Of a stretch of 64,000 nt of DNA, positions 35,051 to 43,796 are shown in pieces. The notes beneath the pieces were generated by a model. The model saw only the letters and a list, made by a program, of their open reading frames with translations, was not told the origin of the DNA and did no database searches. Source of the stretch: Lentisalinibacter salinarum (GTDB lineage: Bacteria; Pseudomonadota; Gammaproteobacteria; Steroidobacterales; Woeseiaceae); the NCBI RefSeq assembly GCF_040706555.1, contig NZ_JAPDRH010000002.1, forward strand, positions 1,054,001 through 1,118,000. Reading direction: 5' to 3'. Both the position numbers and the translations under genes were made by a program. Each line of letters starts with the position of its first letter. Within the stretch, counting starts at the first letter, position 1.

Positions 35051-35074
35051 GTCGGGCGCCTGCAGCCGCCCGAC
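35051..35074 (+). terminator. hairpin after mdh
   Basis: Perfect eight-base arms GTCGGGCG and CGCCCGAC with an eight-base loop, 36 bp after the mdh stop. No T-run follows. It precedes the fadE promoter. Confidence 0.45.
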
Positions 35075-35083
35075 CGGCTCCGG

Positions 35084-35122
35084 TATAGTGCCTATTGATG
35101 GACCGCTGTCGCCGTGACAGCG
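35084..35122 (+). promoter_or_regulatory. fadE promoter -10 and leader inverted repeat
   Basis: TATAGT (35084-35089) with a weak -35. Just downstream, arms CGCTGTC and GACAGCG (35104-35122) form a perfect inverted repeat with five-base centre, placed as an operator for a TetR-type regulator would be. It does not match FadR or PsrA consensus as I remember them. Confidence 0.4.
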
Positions 35123-35165
35123 TGGTACACGGGTGCGTGTGCGCCCGAGTAGAGAGGATGCAATC

Positions 35166-37781
35166 GTGGCGGATTTTCTGATCGGACTGTTCTGGTTCCT
35201 GCTGTTCTTCGGCGGAGCGATCGCGCTCGCCTACCACCGGGTGGACCTCAGGACATCGACCATGGCCGCCGGCGTGGCGCTGGTCCTCTACACCTTCCTG
35301 GGCGACGGCCACTTCCTCTGGCTGCTCCTGCTCTGGGTGTTGTTCGCCGGCATGGTGGCGCTGAACTTCGAGGACCTGCGCCGCCAGCGGATCACCCGGC
35401 CGGTGCTGGACGTCTACCGCACGATGCTGCCCAGCATGTCGGAGACGGAGCAGGAAGCCCTGGAGGCCGGCAGCGTATGGTGGGACGGCGAGCTGTTCAC
35501 CGGCCTGCCCGACTGGGACCGGATGATGTCGATGCCGCCGCCGAAACTCTCGGAAGAGGAACAGGCATTCATCGATGGCCCTTGCGAAGAGCTGTGCCGC
35601 ATGCTCGACGACTGGGAGATCACCCACGAGCTCGGCGACATGCCGCAGGAAGTCTGGGACTACATCAAGAAGCACAAATTCTTCGCCATGATCATCCCGA
35701 AGAAGTGGGGCGGCCTGGAGTTCTCCGCCTACGCCAACGCAATGATCCTGGCCAAACTCGCCTCCCGCAGCGCGACCGCCTCCTCCACCATCGGCGTGCC
35801 GAACTCCCTCGGCCCCGCCGAGCTGCTGCTGCACTACGGCACCGAGGAGCAGAAGAAGCGCTACCTGCCCGGACTGGCCAGCGGCGAGGAGATCCCCTGC
35901 TTCGCGCTCACCTCACCCCAGGCCGGCTCCGACGCGGCAGCCATCGTCGACACCGGCGTGGTCTGCAAGGGTGAATACAACGGCGAGGAGATCGTCGGTA
36001 TCCGGCTCAACTGGGACAAGCGCTACATCACGCTGGCGCCGGTCGCCACGGTGCTCGGCCTGGCGTTCAAGCTGAAGGACCCGGACGGCCTGCTGGGCGG
36101 CCCGGAGGACTACGGCATCACCGCGGCCCTGGTGCCCACGGACACGCCGGGGGTCGAATTCGGCCGGCGCCACTTCCCGCTGAACATCCCGTTCCAGAAC
36201 GGCCCCACCACAGGCAAGGACGTGTTCGTGCCGCTGGACGCCATCATCGGCGGGCCGGAGATGGCGGGCAAGGGCTGGAAGATGCTGGTGGAGCTGCTGT
36301 CGGTCGGCCGCGGCATCACCCTGCCCTCGAGCGCCCTCGGCGGCGGGCAGGCAGCGGTCTACGCCACCGGCGCTTACAGCCGCATCCGCACCCAGTTCCA
36401 CCTGCCGGTGGCGAAGTTCGAGGGCGTGGGCGAGGCGCTGACGCGTATCGCCGGCTACACCTACATAATGAGCTCGGCAGTCAGCGTCACCTCCGGCGCC
36501 ATCGACCAGGGCGAGAAGCCCGCGGTGCCCTCCGCCGTGCTGAAGTACCACTGCACCGAGCTCGGCCGGAAGATTGCCAACGACGCCATGGACGTACACG
36601 GCGGGAAGGGCATCATGCTCGGGCCGAAGAACTATCTCGGCCGGGGTTATCAGGCGGCGCCGATCGCCATCACCGTGGAAGGCGCCAACATCCTGACCCG
36701 CAGCCTGATCATCTTCGGTCAGGGCGCGATCCGGTGTCACCCCTTCGTCCTGAAGGAGCTGCACGCGGCGCAGGACGAGGACCGGGAGCGCGGTCTGCGG
36801 GAGTTCGACAAGTCGCTTTTTGGCCATGTGGGTTATGCCATCAGCAACGCCGCCCGGTCGTTCTTCCTGGCGCTCACCCATGCGAAGTTCAGCCGTGTGC
36901 CGCTGAACACGCCCACCAGACGCTACTATCAGAACATCAACCGCTACAGCGCGGCGTTCGCCCTGGTGGCCGACTTCGCCATGCTCACGCTCGGCGGCAA
37001 GCTGAAGCAGCGTGAACTGCTCTCGGCGCGGCTGGGCGACGTCTTCAGCAGCATGTATCTCGCCTCCTGCGTGCTGAAGCACTTCGAGAACCAGGGCAGG
37101 CGCTCGTCCGACCTGCCGCTGGTCGAGTGGTCGGTGCGCACGCTGATGTACCAGGCCCAGGAACAGCTGCACAGCTTCCTCAGGAACTTCCCGAACCGAC
37201 CGGTGGCCGTCCTGCTGCGCGCGCTCATATTCCCGCGGGGACGCACCTATTCGTCGCCGGCGGACGAGCTCGGCCAGCAGATCGTCGACCTGGTGATCAC
37301 GCCGGGCGAGACCCGCGAGCGGCTGGCGGCGCAGGCGTACCGGGCCAAGGTGCCCGGCAGCGAGCTCGGCCTGCTGCAGGAAACCCTGGAGATGGCGCTG
37401 GAAGTCGAGCCCATCGAGAAGAAGCTGCGCGAGATGGAAAAGGAAGGCCGTATCAAGGCCGAGTACCTGCCGGACCAGGTGGCCGAGGCGCAGGAGGCCG
37501 GCTATCTTGGCGAGGAGGAAGCGGCGAAGCTGCTCGCCTATCACGACAAGGCGATGGCCATCATCCACGTGGACGACTTCCCGCAGGATGCATTCGCGTG
37601 CGGCAAGGGCGGGAGCGCCGGCAAAGCCACCGGGCCGGGCAGTAAGAAGAAAAAGAAGAAGGCCACCCGGCGGAAGAGCAAGGCGACGAAGAAGAAACGC
37701 GCCACCCCGGCCAGCGCCACGACGGCGGTCGCCGAAGGCAGCGAAAGCAGCGAGGACAGCGGAGCCGGCGACACGGACTAG
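35166..37781 (+). CDS. fadE: acyl-CoA dehydrogenase FadE
   Basis: 871-residue membrane-associated acyl-CoA dehydrogenase, first step of beta-oxidation. N-terminal TM segments (FLIGLFWFLLFFGGAIALAY, FLWLLLLWVLFAGMVAL), acyl-CoA dehydrogenase core (FALTSPQAGSDAAAI, VGRGITLPSSALGG, MDVHGGKGIMLGP) and the C-terminal DUF1974 domain as in E. coli FadE (814 residues). Start is GTG at 35166 with GAGAGG upstream. The last ~50 residues form an unusual Lys/Arg run (KKKKKKATRRKSKATKKKR) followed by a Ser/Glu acidic tail, explaining the extra length. Confidence 0.95.
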   Translation: MADFLIGLFWFLLFFGGAIALAYHRVDLRTSTMAAGVALVLYTFLGDGHFLWLLLLWVLFAGMVALNFEDLRRQRITRPVLDVYRTMLPSMSETEQEALEAGSVWWDGELFTGLPDWDRMMSMPPPKLSEEEQAFIDGPCEELCRMLDDWEITHELGDMPQEVWDYIKKHKFFAMIIPKKWGGLEFSAYANAMILAKLASRSATASSTIGVPNSLGPAELLLHYGTEEQKKRYLPGLASGEEIPCFALTSPQAGSDAAAIVDTGVVCKGEYNGEEIVGIRLNWDKRYITLAPVATVLGLAFKLKDPDGLLGGPEDYGITAALVPTDTPGVEFGRRHFPLNIPFQNGPTTGKDVFVPLDAIIGGPEMAGKGWKMLVELLSVGRGITLPSSALGGGQAAVYATGAYSRIRTQFHLPVAKFEGVGEALTRIAGYTYIMSSAVSVTSGAIDQGEKPAVPSAVLKYHCTELGRKIANDAMDVHGGKGIMLGPKNYLGRGYQAAPIAITVEGANILTRSLIIFGQGAIRCHPFVLKELHAAQDEDRERGLREFDKSLFGHVGYAISNAARSFFLALTHAKFSRVPLNTPTRRYYQNINRYSAAFALVADFAMLTLGGKLKQRELLSARLGDVFSSMYLASCVLKHFENQGRRSSDLPLVEWSVRTLMYQAQEQLHSFLRNFPNRPVAVLLRALIFPRGRTYSSPADELGQQIVDLVITPGETRERLAAQAYRAKVPGSELGLLQETLEMALEVEPIEKKLREMEKEGRIKAEYLPDQVAEAQEAGYLGEEEAAKLLAYHDKAMAIIHVDDFPQDAFACGKGGSAGKATGPGSKKKKKKATRRKSKATKKKRATPASATTAVAEGSESSEDSGAGDTD

Positions 37782-37782
37782 G

Positions 37783-37799
37783 GCCGCGCTCTGCGCGGC
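37783..37799 (+). terminator. hairpin after fadE
   Basis: Perfect seven-base arms GCCGCGC and GCGCGGC with a TCT loop, 1 bp after the stop. No T-run. Confidence 0.35.
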
Positions 37800-37849
37800 T
37801 CTGAAACCGGCGCGGCACGGGGACGCCGGCGCCGCGGGAAGGGGATAAG

Positions 37850-39292
37850 GTGGAAGAGCCGCGCGTCATCTACGAGGTTACGATCGCCTGCGATCCCGCC
37901 GTTGACGCCGAATTGCGCGACTGGCTGCCGGACCACGTGGGCGCCATGGTGGAGCTGCCCGGCTTCACCGGTGCCCGCATCCTCGACGTGGTCCCGGGCG
38001 CCGAGGACGAGTGGCCCACGCACACCGTGCACTACACGCTCACCGACCGGGCTGCGCTGGAGGAGTACTTCGCCAGTCATGCCGAGCGCATGCGCGAGGC
38101 CACCGAACGGCGTTTCGGCGATTCGGTGCGCATCGCGCGCCGTGTTCTGACCGCGACCGGCACGGGCGACGACAAACTGGCCCCGCCCCGCTGCCTGAAT
38201 TGCGGCCACGTCCTGCACGGCCAGTACTGCGGCATCTGCGGCCAGCGTTCCAGCAGCCGCCTGATCAGCTTGTGGGGTCTGATCACCGAAGGTCTCGGTG
38301 ACCTGCTGGACATGGACTCGCGCCTCTGGCGCACCCTGCGGGCGCTGCTGCTAAGACCCGGCTACCTCACCGCCGAATACCTGGAAGGCCGACGGGCGAG
38401 GTTCATGCCTCCGTTTCGCATGTACCTCGCCTTCAGCCTGCTGTTTTTCATCACCGCCTTTTTCGGCATGGACGACATCCAGGTGGTATTCGACGCGGAC
38501 GCGGATCAGGCGGCCCAGGAGGCGTCACGGGAGGCGGCCGCGGAACTCGCCGCCGGACTCCGTGACGGCATTGCCGGCCGCGTGCCGCCGGAAGAGATCG
38601 AGCGCCGGGCCCGTGAGCTGGAGCAGGCGATCGGGACGGCCCGCAACGTGCGCCACGGCTGGAGCGCAGCGCCCGCGGATGGCGAAGGGCCGGCGCCCGC
38701 CGATGGCCAAGAGTCGACGCCCGCTGACGTCAACGGCGAGGCCGCGACACAGCCCGCCGGGCAGGAGGAGGATCTCACCGGCGTCTGCGACGATATGGAG
38801 TTTCGGATTAGCGGCTGGCTCGGCGAGCGGCTCACCGAGGCACGGCTGCGCGAAGCTTGCCGGCGGGTGGTGGCAGACCGTGGGCGCAATCTCGCCCGTG
38901 CTCTGGCGGATGATCTGCCCACGGCATTATTCGCCTTCCTGCCGGTACTCGCTTTCGTGCTGAAGGTTCTTTATCCGCTGTCCCGGCGGTATTACGTCGA
39001 GCATCTGCTGTTCATCGTCCACTATCAGTCCTTCGTTTTCCTCGTATTGACCCTGCAATTGGGGCTGGCCAGATTGATCGATCTGGTCGGAGGGGTCACG
39101 TGGCTGGCACCGCTAACCGGCGTCGTGGTCGCGTTCTACATACCCGTGTACCTGTTTCGTTCGATGCGTCGCGTCTATCGACAGGGCTTCTTCACCACCT
39201 TCGTGAAATTCGTGGCGCTGTCGACGGCCTACTTCCTGGCCTTCGTGCTCATGATGGCCGCGACCTTCGTGGTGGCGGCCCTCAGCCTGTGA
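37850..39292 (+). CDS. DUF4286-DUF3667 fusion membrane protein
   Basis: 480 residues, GTG start with AAGG upstream. Residues 1-100 (VIYEVTIACDPAVDAELRDWL, RILDVVPG, TVHYTLTD) match DUF4286, a small dimeric alpha/beta domain. Then a zinc ribbon CLNCGHVLHGQYCGICG (four Cys, about 114-130) opens DUF3667, with LRPGYLTAEYLEGRRARFMPPFRMYLAFSLLFF and several TM helices, a long Ala/Glu periplasmic or cytosolic linker (about 210-330), then four more TM helices. Both parts are normally separate genes. Function unknown. Confidence 0.8.
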   Translation: MEEPRVIYEVTIACDPAVDAELRDWLPDHVGAMVELPGFTGARILDVVPGAEDEWPTHTVHYTLTDRAALEEYFASHAERMREATERRFGDSVRIARRVLTATGTGDDKLAPPRCLNCGHVLHGQYCGICGQRSSSRLISLWGLITEGLGDLLDMDSRLWRTLRALLLRPGYLTAEYLEGRRARFMPPFRMYLAFSLLFFITAFFGMDDIQVVFDADADQAAQEASREAAAELAAGLRDGIAGRVPPEEIERRARELEQAIGTARNVRHGWSAAPADGEGPAPADGQESTPADVNGEAATQPAGQEEDLTGVCDDMEFRISGWLGERLTEARLREACRRVVADRGRNLARALADDLPTALFAFLPVLAFVLKVLYPLSRRYYVEHLLFIVHYQSFVFLVLTLQLGLARLIDLVGGVTWLAPLTGVVVAFYIPVYLFRSMRRVYRQGFFTTFVKFVALSTAYFLAFVLMMAATFVVAALSL

Positions 39293-39474
39293 GCCTGGCG
39301 GCGCAGTCCCGGCGCGCTCAGCCGCCGGCCGGGTACGGCCCGGGTATCGCCGCGGCGCGATGCTTCGGGCTAGAATGTCGGCCGCCGGGACTTGTGTCCG
39401 GAGCGCGGTAGCGCGACAATGCAGTAAATGCCGTAAAGGCAAGTTGACAGTCGTAAGTGTAAACCTATCAGTCC

Positions 39475-40947
39475 ATGACAAAAAAACCCATAGGAATCAG
39501 TGGACTCGCAGCTTATGTCCCGCCTTACCGCGTCTGGCTGGAGGACTGGTGTGAGTGGACGGGCGCGCCATGGCCGAAGATCAGCAAGGTCGTCGGGCGC
39601 AGTTTCCGGATGCGTGGCCAGCGCCACAGCGTCTACACCATGGCCGCCACGGCCGTGCTGCGGCTGATCCGCCAGTACGACGTCGACCCCGGCAGGGTGA
39701 AGTTTCTCGGACTCGGCACGGAGTCGAGCACCGACAACTCGGCGGGCGCGATCATCGTCAAGGGCATGGTCGACAAGGCCCTCGCCGCCCAGGGCAAGCC
39801 GCCGGTAGCGCGCAGCTGCGAAGTGCCGGAGTTCAAGCACGCCTGCCTCGGCGGCGTGTACGGCATGAAGGGCGCCATCCGCCACCTGGCGCTGGACGGC
39901 GCGGGCAGCCAGGCCATTGTCGTCTGCGCGGATATCGCGGAGTACGCCCGCGGTTCCAGCGGCGAGCAGACCCAGGGCGCAGGCGCCGTCGCGATGCTGC
40001 TGGAAGAGGATCCGAAGCTCGCCGTGGTGGACCTGACCCAGGCCGGTTCGGCCTCCGATTACCGGCACATCGATTTCCGCAAGCCGATGCTGCGCTTCTG
40101 TGGCCAGGACCGCAGCGAGACCCATCAGGTGCAGGACTTCCCCGTCTTCAACGGCAAGTATTCGACCACCTGTTATCTCGACGAGACGCTGCAGGCGCTC
40201 GCCGACATGTACGAGAAACGGGGCTTGAACCCTGCTCCCTACCTGCGCTCGCTGAAGGCCGTCTTCATGCACCGACCCTATCGGCGCATGCCTGAAACCG
40301 GCTGGGGAGCGGCGTGGATCTGGGCGCTCGCCCACGGCGGCGAGGAGGAGCGCGCCGTCCTCGACGGCTACTGCCGGGAAGCGCAGGTGGACACCGACCA
40401 GCTCGTGGCCGAACTGCATGCCGAGCCGGCCCTGGCCGAACTGGCCACGGAGGGCGGCGTGAACATCGAGGCGTATCCGCTCACGATGGAGGTGCTGCGC
40501 ATCTTCCGCGGCACACCGGACTACCAGGAGATCGTGCTCGACAAGCTGGTGCTGGGGTCGGAGACGATGCGCGACCTCGGCAACCTGTACACCGCCGCTC
40601 TGCCGGCATGGATGGCCGCCGGTTTCGAGGAGGCCATGGACAGCGATCTCGACCTCACCGGCGAGGAGATCCTGACGCTCGGCTACGGCAGCGGCGATGC
40701 GGCCGAGGTGATACCGATCACGATGTGCGAGACCTGGCGCGAGGCTACGGCCCGCATCGGCTTCCGCCGGTGCCTGGAACCCGCGCTGGACCTGAGCCAG
40801 GCCCAATACGAAGCACTCCATGACGGGCGCAGGGTTCAGGGGCTCGACTACCTGCCGAACGACGAGTTCATCATCGAGCGGGTGGGCAACCGGGAAGACC
40901 GCCAGTTCCAGGATCTCGGCATCGAGTACTACCGCTACGTCGGCTGA
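39475..40947 (+). CDS. hydroxymethylglutaryl-CoA synthase
   Basis: 490 residues. Condenses acetyl-CoA with acetoacetyl-CoA to HMG-CoA, first committed step of the mevalonate pathway. Thiolase-fold residues are visible: Glu83 in GLGTESSTDNS, Cys124 in FKHACLGGVYG and His266 in VFMHRPYRRMP, the HMG-CoA synthase trio. Longer than Staphylococcus MvaS (388), owing to C-terminal segments. It converges on idi and overlaps its stop by 13 bp, so the pathway is split over both strands. A TTGACA at 39444 is too near the ATG for a normal leader. No strong ribosome site. Confidence 0.9.
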   Translation: MTKKPIGISGLAAYVPPYRVWLEDWCEWTGAPWPKISKVVGRSFRMRGQRHSVYTMAATAVLRLIRQYDVDPGRVKFLGLGTESSTDNSAGAIIVKGMVDKALAAQGKPPVARSCEVPEFKHACLGGVYGMKGAIRHLALDGAGSQAIVVCADIAEYARGSSGEQTQGAGAVAMLLEEDPKLAVVDLTQAGSASDYRHIDFRKPMLRFCGQDRSETHQVQDFPVFNGKYSTTCYLDETLQALADMYEKRGLNPAPYLRSLKAVFMHRPYRRMPETGWGAAWIWALAHGGEEERAVLDGYCREAQVDTDQLVAELHAEPALAELATEGGVNIEAYPLTMEVLRIFRGTPDYQEIVLDKLVLGSETMRDLGNLYTAALPAWMAAGFEEAMDSDLDLTGEEILTLGYGSGDAAEVIPITMCETWREATARIGFRRCLEPALDLSQAQYEALHDGRRVQGLDYLPNDEFIIERVGNREDRQFQDLGIEYYRYVG

Positions 40948-41534
40948 GCGGCCGCTCCCAGCCGCTCCAGGATCCGTGCCAGCGTGCCGGCGTGCTCGCC
41001 GGTCAGCCGCTCCCACTCCATGCGGAACCAGGGCGTGTAGCGCTCGGGGTGCCCGGCGAGTTCCGCCGTGAGCGTATCCGGATCCACGAACCGCCATTCC
41101 GCCACTTCCGTCTCGTTGGCCCGCACAGGCTCCGACGTGACGCCGGCGTACACCCAGCAGAGCTCGTGTTCCGACCCGGCGTCGCCGTAGCGGGCCTGGT
41201 AGACGAACTTGTAGACAAAATCGAGCTCGGCCGCGATGCCCAGCTCCTGGGCCAGGCGCCGGTGCACCGCCTCCTCCATCGCCTCGCCCGCCCGCGGATG
41301 GCTGCAGCAGCTGTTCGACCAGTAGCCGGGCCACAGGCGCTTGTCCCCGGCGCGGCGCTGCAGCAGCAGCCGCCCGGCGGTGTCGAAGACGAACAGCGAG
41401 AACGCCCGGTGCAGCACGCCGTCGCCGTCGTGACAGCGCGCCTTGGACAGGGTGCCCAGCGCGTTGTCGTCCCCGTCGACGAGAATCAGCGACTCGGAAT
41501 CGTCGGAGACGACGTCGTGGGCCTGCTCCGTCAT
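40935..41534 (-). CDS. idi: isopentenyl-diphosphate delta-isomerase (type 1)
   Basis: 199-residue Nudix-fold isomerase interconverting IPP and DMAPP. Active-site Cys77 in WSNSCCSHPR, metal ligands in SEHELCWVYAG (Glu122/Glu124), plus FSLFVFDTAGRLLLQRRA and the LWPGYW segment, all as in E. coli Idi. Last gene of the mvaD-pmk-HMGR/MK-idi operon, overlapping the fusion gene stop by 4 bp. Confidence 0.95.
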   Translation of the reverse strand: MTEQAHDVVSDDSESLILVDGDDNALGTLSKARCHDGDGVLHRAFSLFVFDTAGRLLLQRRAGDKRLWPGYWSNSCCSHPRAGEAMEEAVHRRLAQELGIAAELDFVYKFVYQARYGDAGSEHELCWVYAGVTSEPVRANETEVAEWRFVDPDTLTAELAGHPERYTPWFRMEWERLTGEHAGTLARILERLGAAAQPT

Positions 41535-43780
41535 GCTTCACCCCGGTCGCCGTGCAGCTGCAGCGTGCGGAAGCCGGCATTCTCCAGCGCCTCGGCCACC
41601 GGGCCGGTGCCATCGGGGCAGAAGGCCACTATGGAGCCGCCGCCGCCGGCGCCGGTGAGCTTGGCGCCGTGCGCGCCTGCGTCCCGTGCGATGCCGATCA
41701 TCTTCTCGAGCACCGGCGCGGAGACGCCCAGTGCATTCAGGATGCCCTGGCAGATGTCCATGCGGTAGCCGAGTTCCTCGGGCTGGCCGCGCTCCAGCGC
41801 GCCCACCGACTCCAGCGTGAGCTGGTCGATCTCGTCGAACAGCCGGGTGTAGCGTTCGCGATCCCGCTCGTAGCCGGCGCGCACGCGGGACACCATGTCC
41901 GAGGTGAGGCTGCGCACCTCGCTCATCGCCACCACGAGCGGCAGATCGCCCGTGTCGACGAACCGGTTCACTGCCGGCTCGCGGCGGTAGAGCAGCGTGC
42001 GGGAATACGTGGCCACCGTATTGTCCACCCCCGAGGGCGTGCCGTGTGCGAGCTTCTCGCATTCGAAAGCCAGCGCGTTCACCGCGGCATCGTCCAGGCC
42101 GAGGCCGAAACAGCGGTCCAGCGCCCGTACGACGGCCACGGCGATCGCGGCCGAACCGCCCAGCCCCATGGCCGGCGGCAGGTGGGGCCGCAGCATGATG
42201 TCGATGCCCCGGCCGGCCACGCCGAGTTCGCGCACCGCCAGCCGCAGACAGGCATCGAGCAGGTTGTCGTCCGGTGCATCGGGGTCGATCGCGCGGTCCA
42301 CGTCCCATTCGGGCACGCGCAGGCGCAGCGCATCGCCTTTCTCCCGGGCCACCGCATGCACCGCCAGCGGCAGCGGCGCGGCCAGCGCATGCCGGCCGTA
42401 GACCACGGCATGCTCGCCCAGCAGGATCACCTTGCCGGCCCCGCTGCTGGCCTCCGCCAGGAAGGCCTCTTCCTGCTCCCGCGTCTCCTCGGCCACGGCG
42501 TGGATGAGCTCGCTCGCTTTCCACGGTTTGATCTCGCCGCTGGCCACGAGCTCGTTCACCACCCGGTCGAAGTGCTCCGGCGGCGCCCCCGCCGCCGAGA
42601 CGACGCTGCGCGCGTGCAGCGTCATGTGCCCACGCTGGATGCCGTCGGTGGCAAGCGCTTTCAGCGCCGAGAGATTCTGGGCCAGGCCCACCGCGCAGAG
42701 GATGCCGGAGAGTTCCTTCGCCGTGTGCACGTCGAGCAGGCGCAATGCGAAACGCGCCACCGGATTGGCGCTCAGCGTGCCGCCGACGATGCCGGTCTTC
42801 AGCGGCAGGGTCAGCTCGCCTGAGAGAGCGCCCTCCTCGTCGGTCTGCCAGCGGGTCAGGGCCCGATAACTGCCGTCCCGGCAGGCCCAGGCGTGGGCCG
42901 CCGCCTCGATGGCGCGCCAGTCGTTGCCCGTGGCAATCGCCACCGGGTCCACCCCGTTCATGATGCCCTTGTTGTGAGTGGCCGCCCGGTAGGGATCGAC
43001 GAGGGCGATGTCGTTCGCCAGGACAATGGCGTCGCGCACCTCCTCGCCCCGCTCGCCGAGGCGCTCGACCGGTATGCGGCAGGTCGCGGTCACCAGCGCG
43101 CCGTCGGTGAGATTGGAGAGTATGCGCAGGTGTACGCGGCCGCCGGTGATCGATTCCACCAGCGCCGCCACGCCCTCGCACAGCGTGTTCACCTGGTTGG
43201 CGCCCATGGCGTCGCGCGTGTCGGCGTCGAGGTGCAGCACGACCAGCGGCCGCCCGTCCGGGAGGCTCAGTGCGCGCAGCCCGATGCCGCGGACGCCGCC
43301 GCCACGCGCCACCATGTTCGGCTGCAGGCTGTTGGCCCGCTCGATGATCTCGGCCTCGGCCGCGCGAAGTTTCGCGACGGCGGCATCGGCGTCGTCCAGG
43401 CCGACGATGTGCAGCTGTCCCGCCAGCAGCGGTTCCTCCGCCTGCACCGCGAATCCGCCGGACTCCCGCACGAGCCTTGCCGCCGAGGACAGCGCCGCCA
43501 CGATGGAGGGTTCTTCGACTGCCATCGGCACCACCACCTCGCGGCCGCCGATCAGGAAGTTGGGCGCGATGGCGAGCGGCAGACCGGCCACGCCGATCAC
43601 GTTCTCGATCATGCGGTCGGCCGCTTCCGGCGTGAGCCCGCCCCGCATGCTCTCCAGCAGGCGCACATCGTCCTGGGTGATGATCTGCATGTCGGCCAGG
43701 CGCCGGCGGCGTTCGGCGACATTGAGCCGGTACAGCCCGGGCACGCGGGAGCTCTTGGTATTTCCTGGCTGGTCGTTCAT
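41531..43780 (-). CDS. fused class II HMG-CoA reductase-mevalonate kinase
   Basis: 749 residues joining two consecutive pathway enzymes. Residues ~15-440 are a class II HMG-CoA reductase: Glu90 (AVEEPSIVAA), cofactor loop DAMGANQVN (190-198), Lys271 (THNKGIMNG), Asp287 (ATGND) and His389 (LHARS). Residues ~447-749 are a GHMP-type mevalonate kinase: GKVILLGEHAVVYG (449-462), PPAMGLGGSAAIA (535-546), EKLAHGTPSGVDN with Asp586 and KLTGAGGGGS (707-716). Both catalytic sets look complete, so HMG-CoA should go to phosphomevalonate on one chain. 16 bp after the upstream kinase. No internal start with a good ribosome site was seen near the junction, so I treat it as a true fusion. Confidence 0.93.
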   Translation of the reverse strand: MNDQPGNTKSSRVPGLYRLNVAERRRRLADMQIITQDDVRLLESMRGGLTPEAADRMIENVIGVAGLPLAIAPNFLIGGREVVVPMAVEEPSIVAALSSAARLVRESGGFAVQAEEPLLAGQLHIVGLDDADAAVAKLRAAEAEIIERANSLQPNMVARGGGVRGIGLRALSLPDGRPLVVLHLDADTRDAMGANQVNTLCEGVAALVESITGGRVHLRILSNLTDGALVTATCRIPVERLGERGEEVRDAIVLANDIALVDPYRAATHNKGIMNGVDPVAIATGNDWRAIEAAAHAWACRDGSYRALTRWQTDEEGALSGELTLPLKTGIVGGTLSANPVARFALRLLDVHTAKELSGILCAVGLAQNLSALKALATDGIQRGHMTLHARSVVSAAGAPPEHFDRVVNELVASGEIKPWKASELIHAVAEETREQEEAFLAEASSGAGKVILLGEHAVVYGRHALAAPLPLAVHAVAREKGDALRLRVPEWDVDRAIDPDAPDDNLLDACLRLAVRELGVAGRGIDIMLRPHLPPAMGLGGSAAIAVAVVRALDRCFGLGLDDAAVNALAFECEKLAHGTPSGVDNTVATYSRTLLYRREPAVNRFVDTGDLPLVVAMSEVRSLTSDMVSRVRAGYERDRERYTRLFDEIDQLTLESVGALERGQPEELGYRMDICQGILNALGVSAPVLEKMIGIARDAGAHGAKLTGAGGGGSIVAFCPDGTGPVAEALENAGFRTLQLHGDRGEA

Positions 43781-43796
43781 GGGGTGTCCGGGCCGG

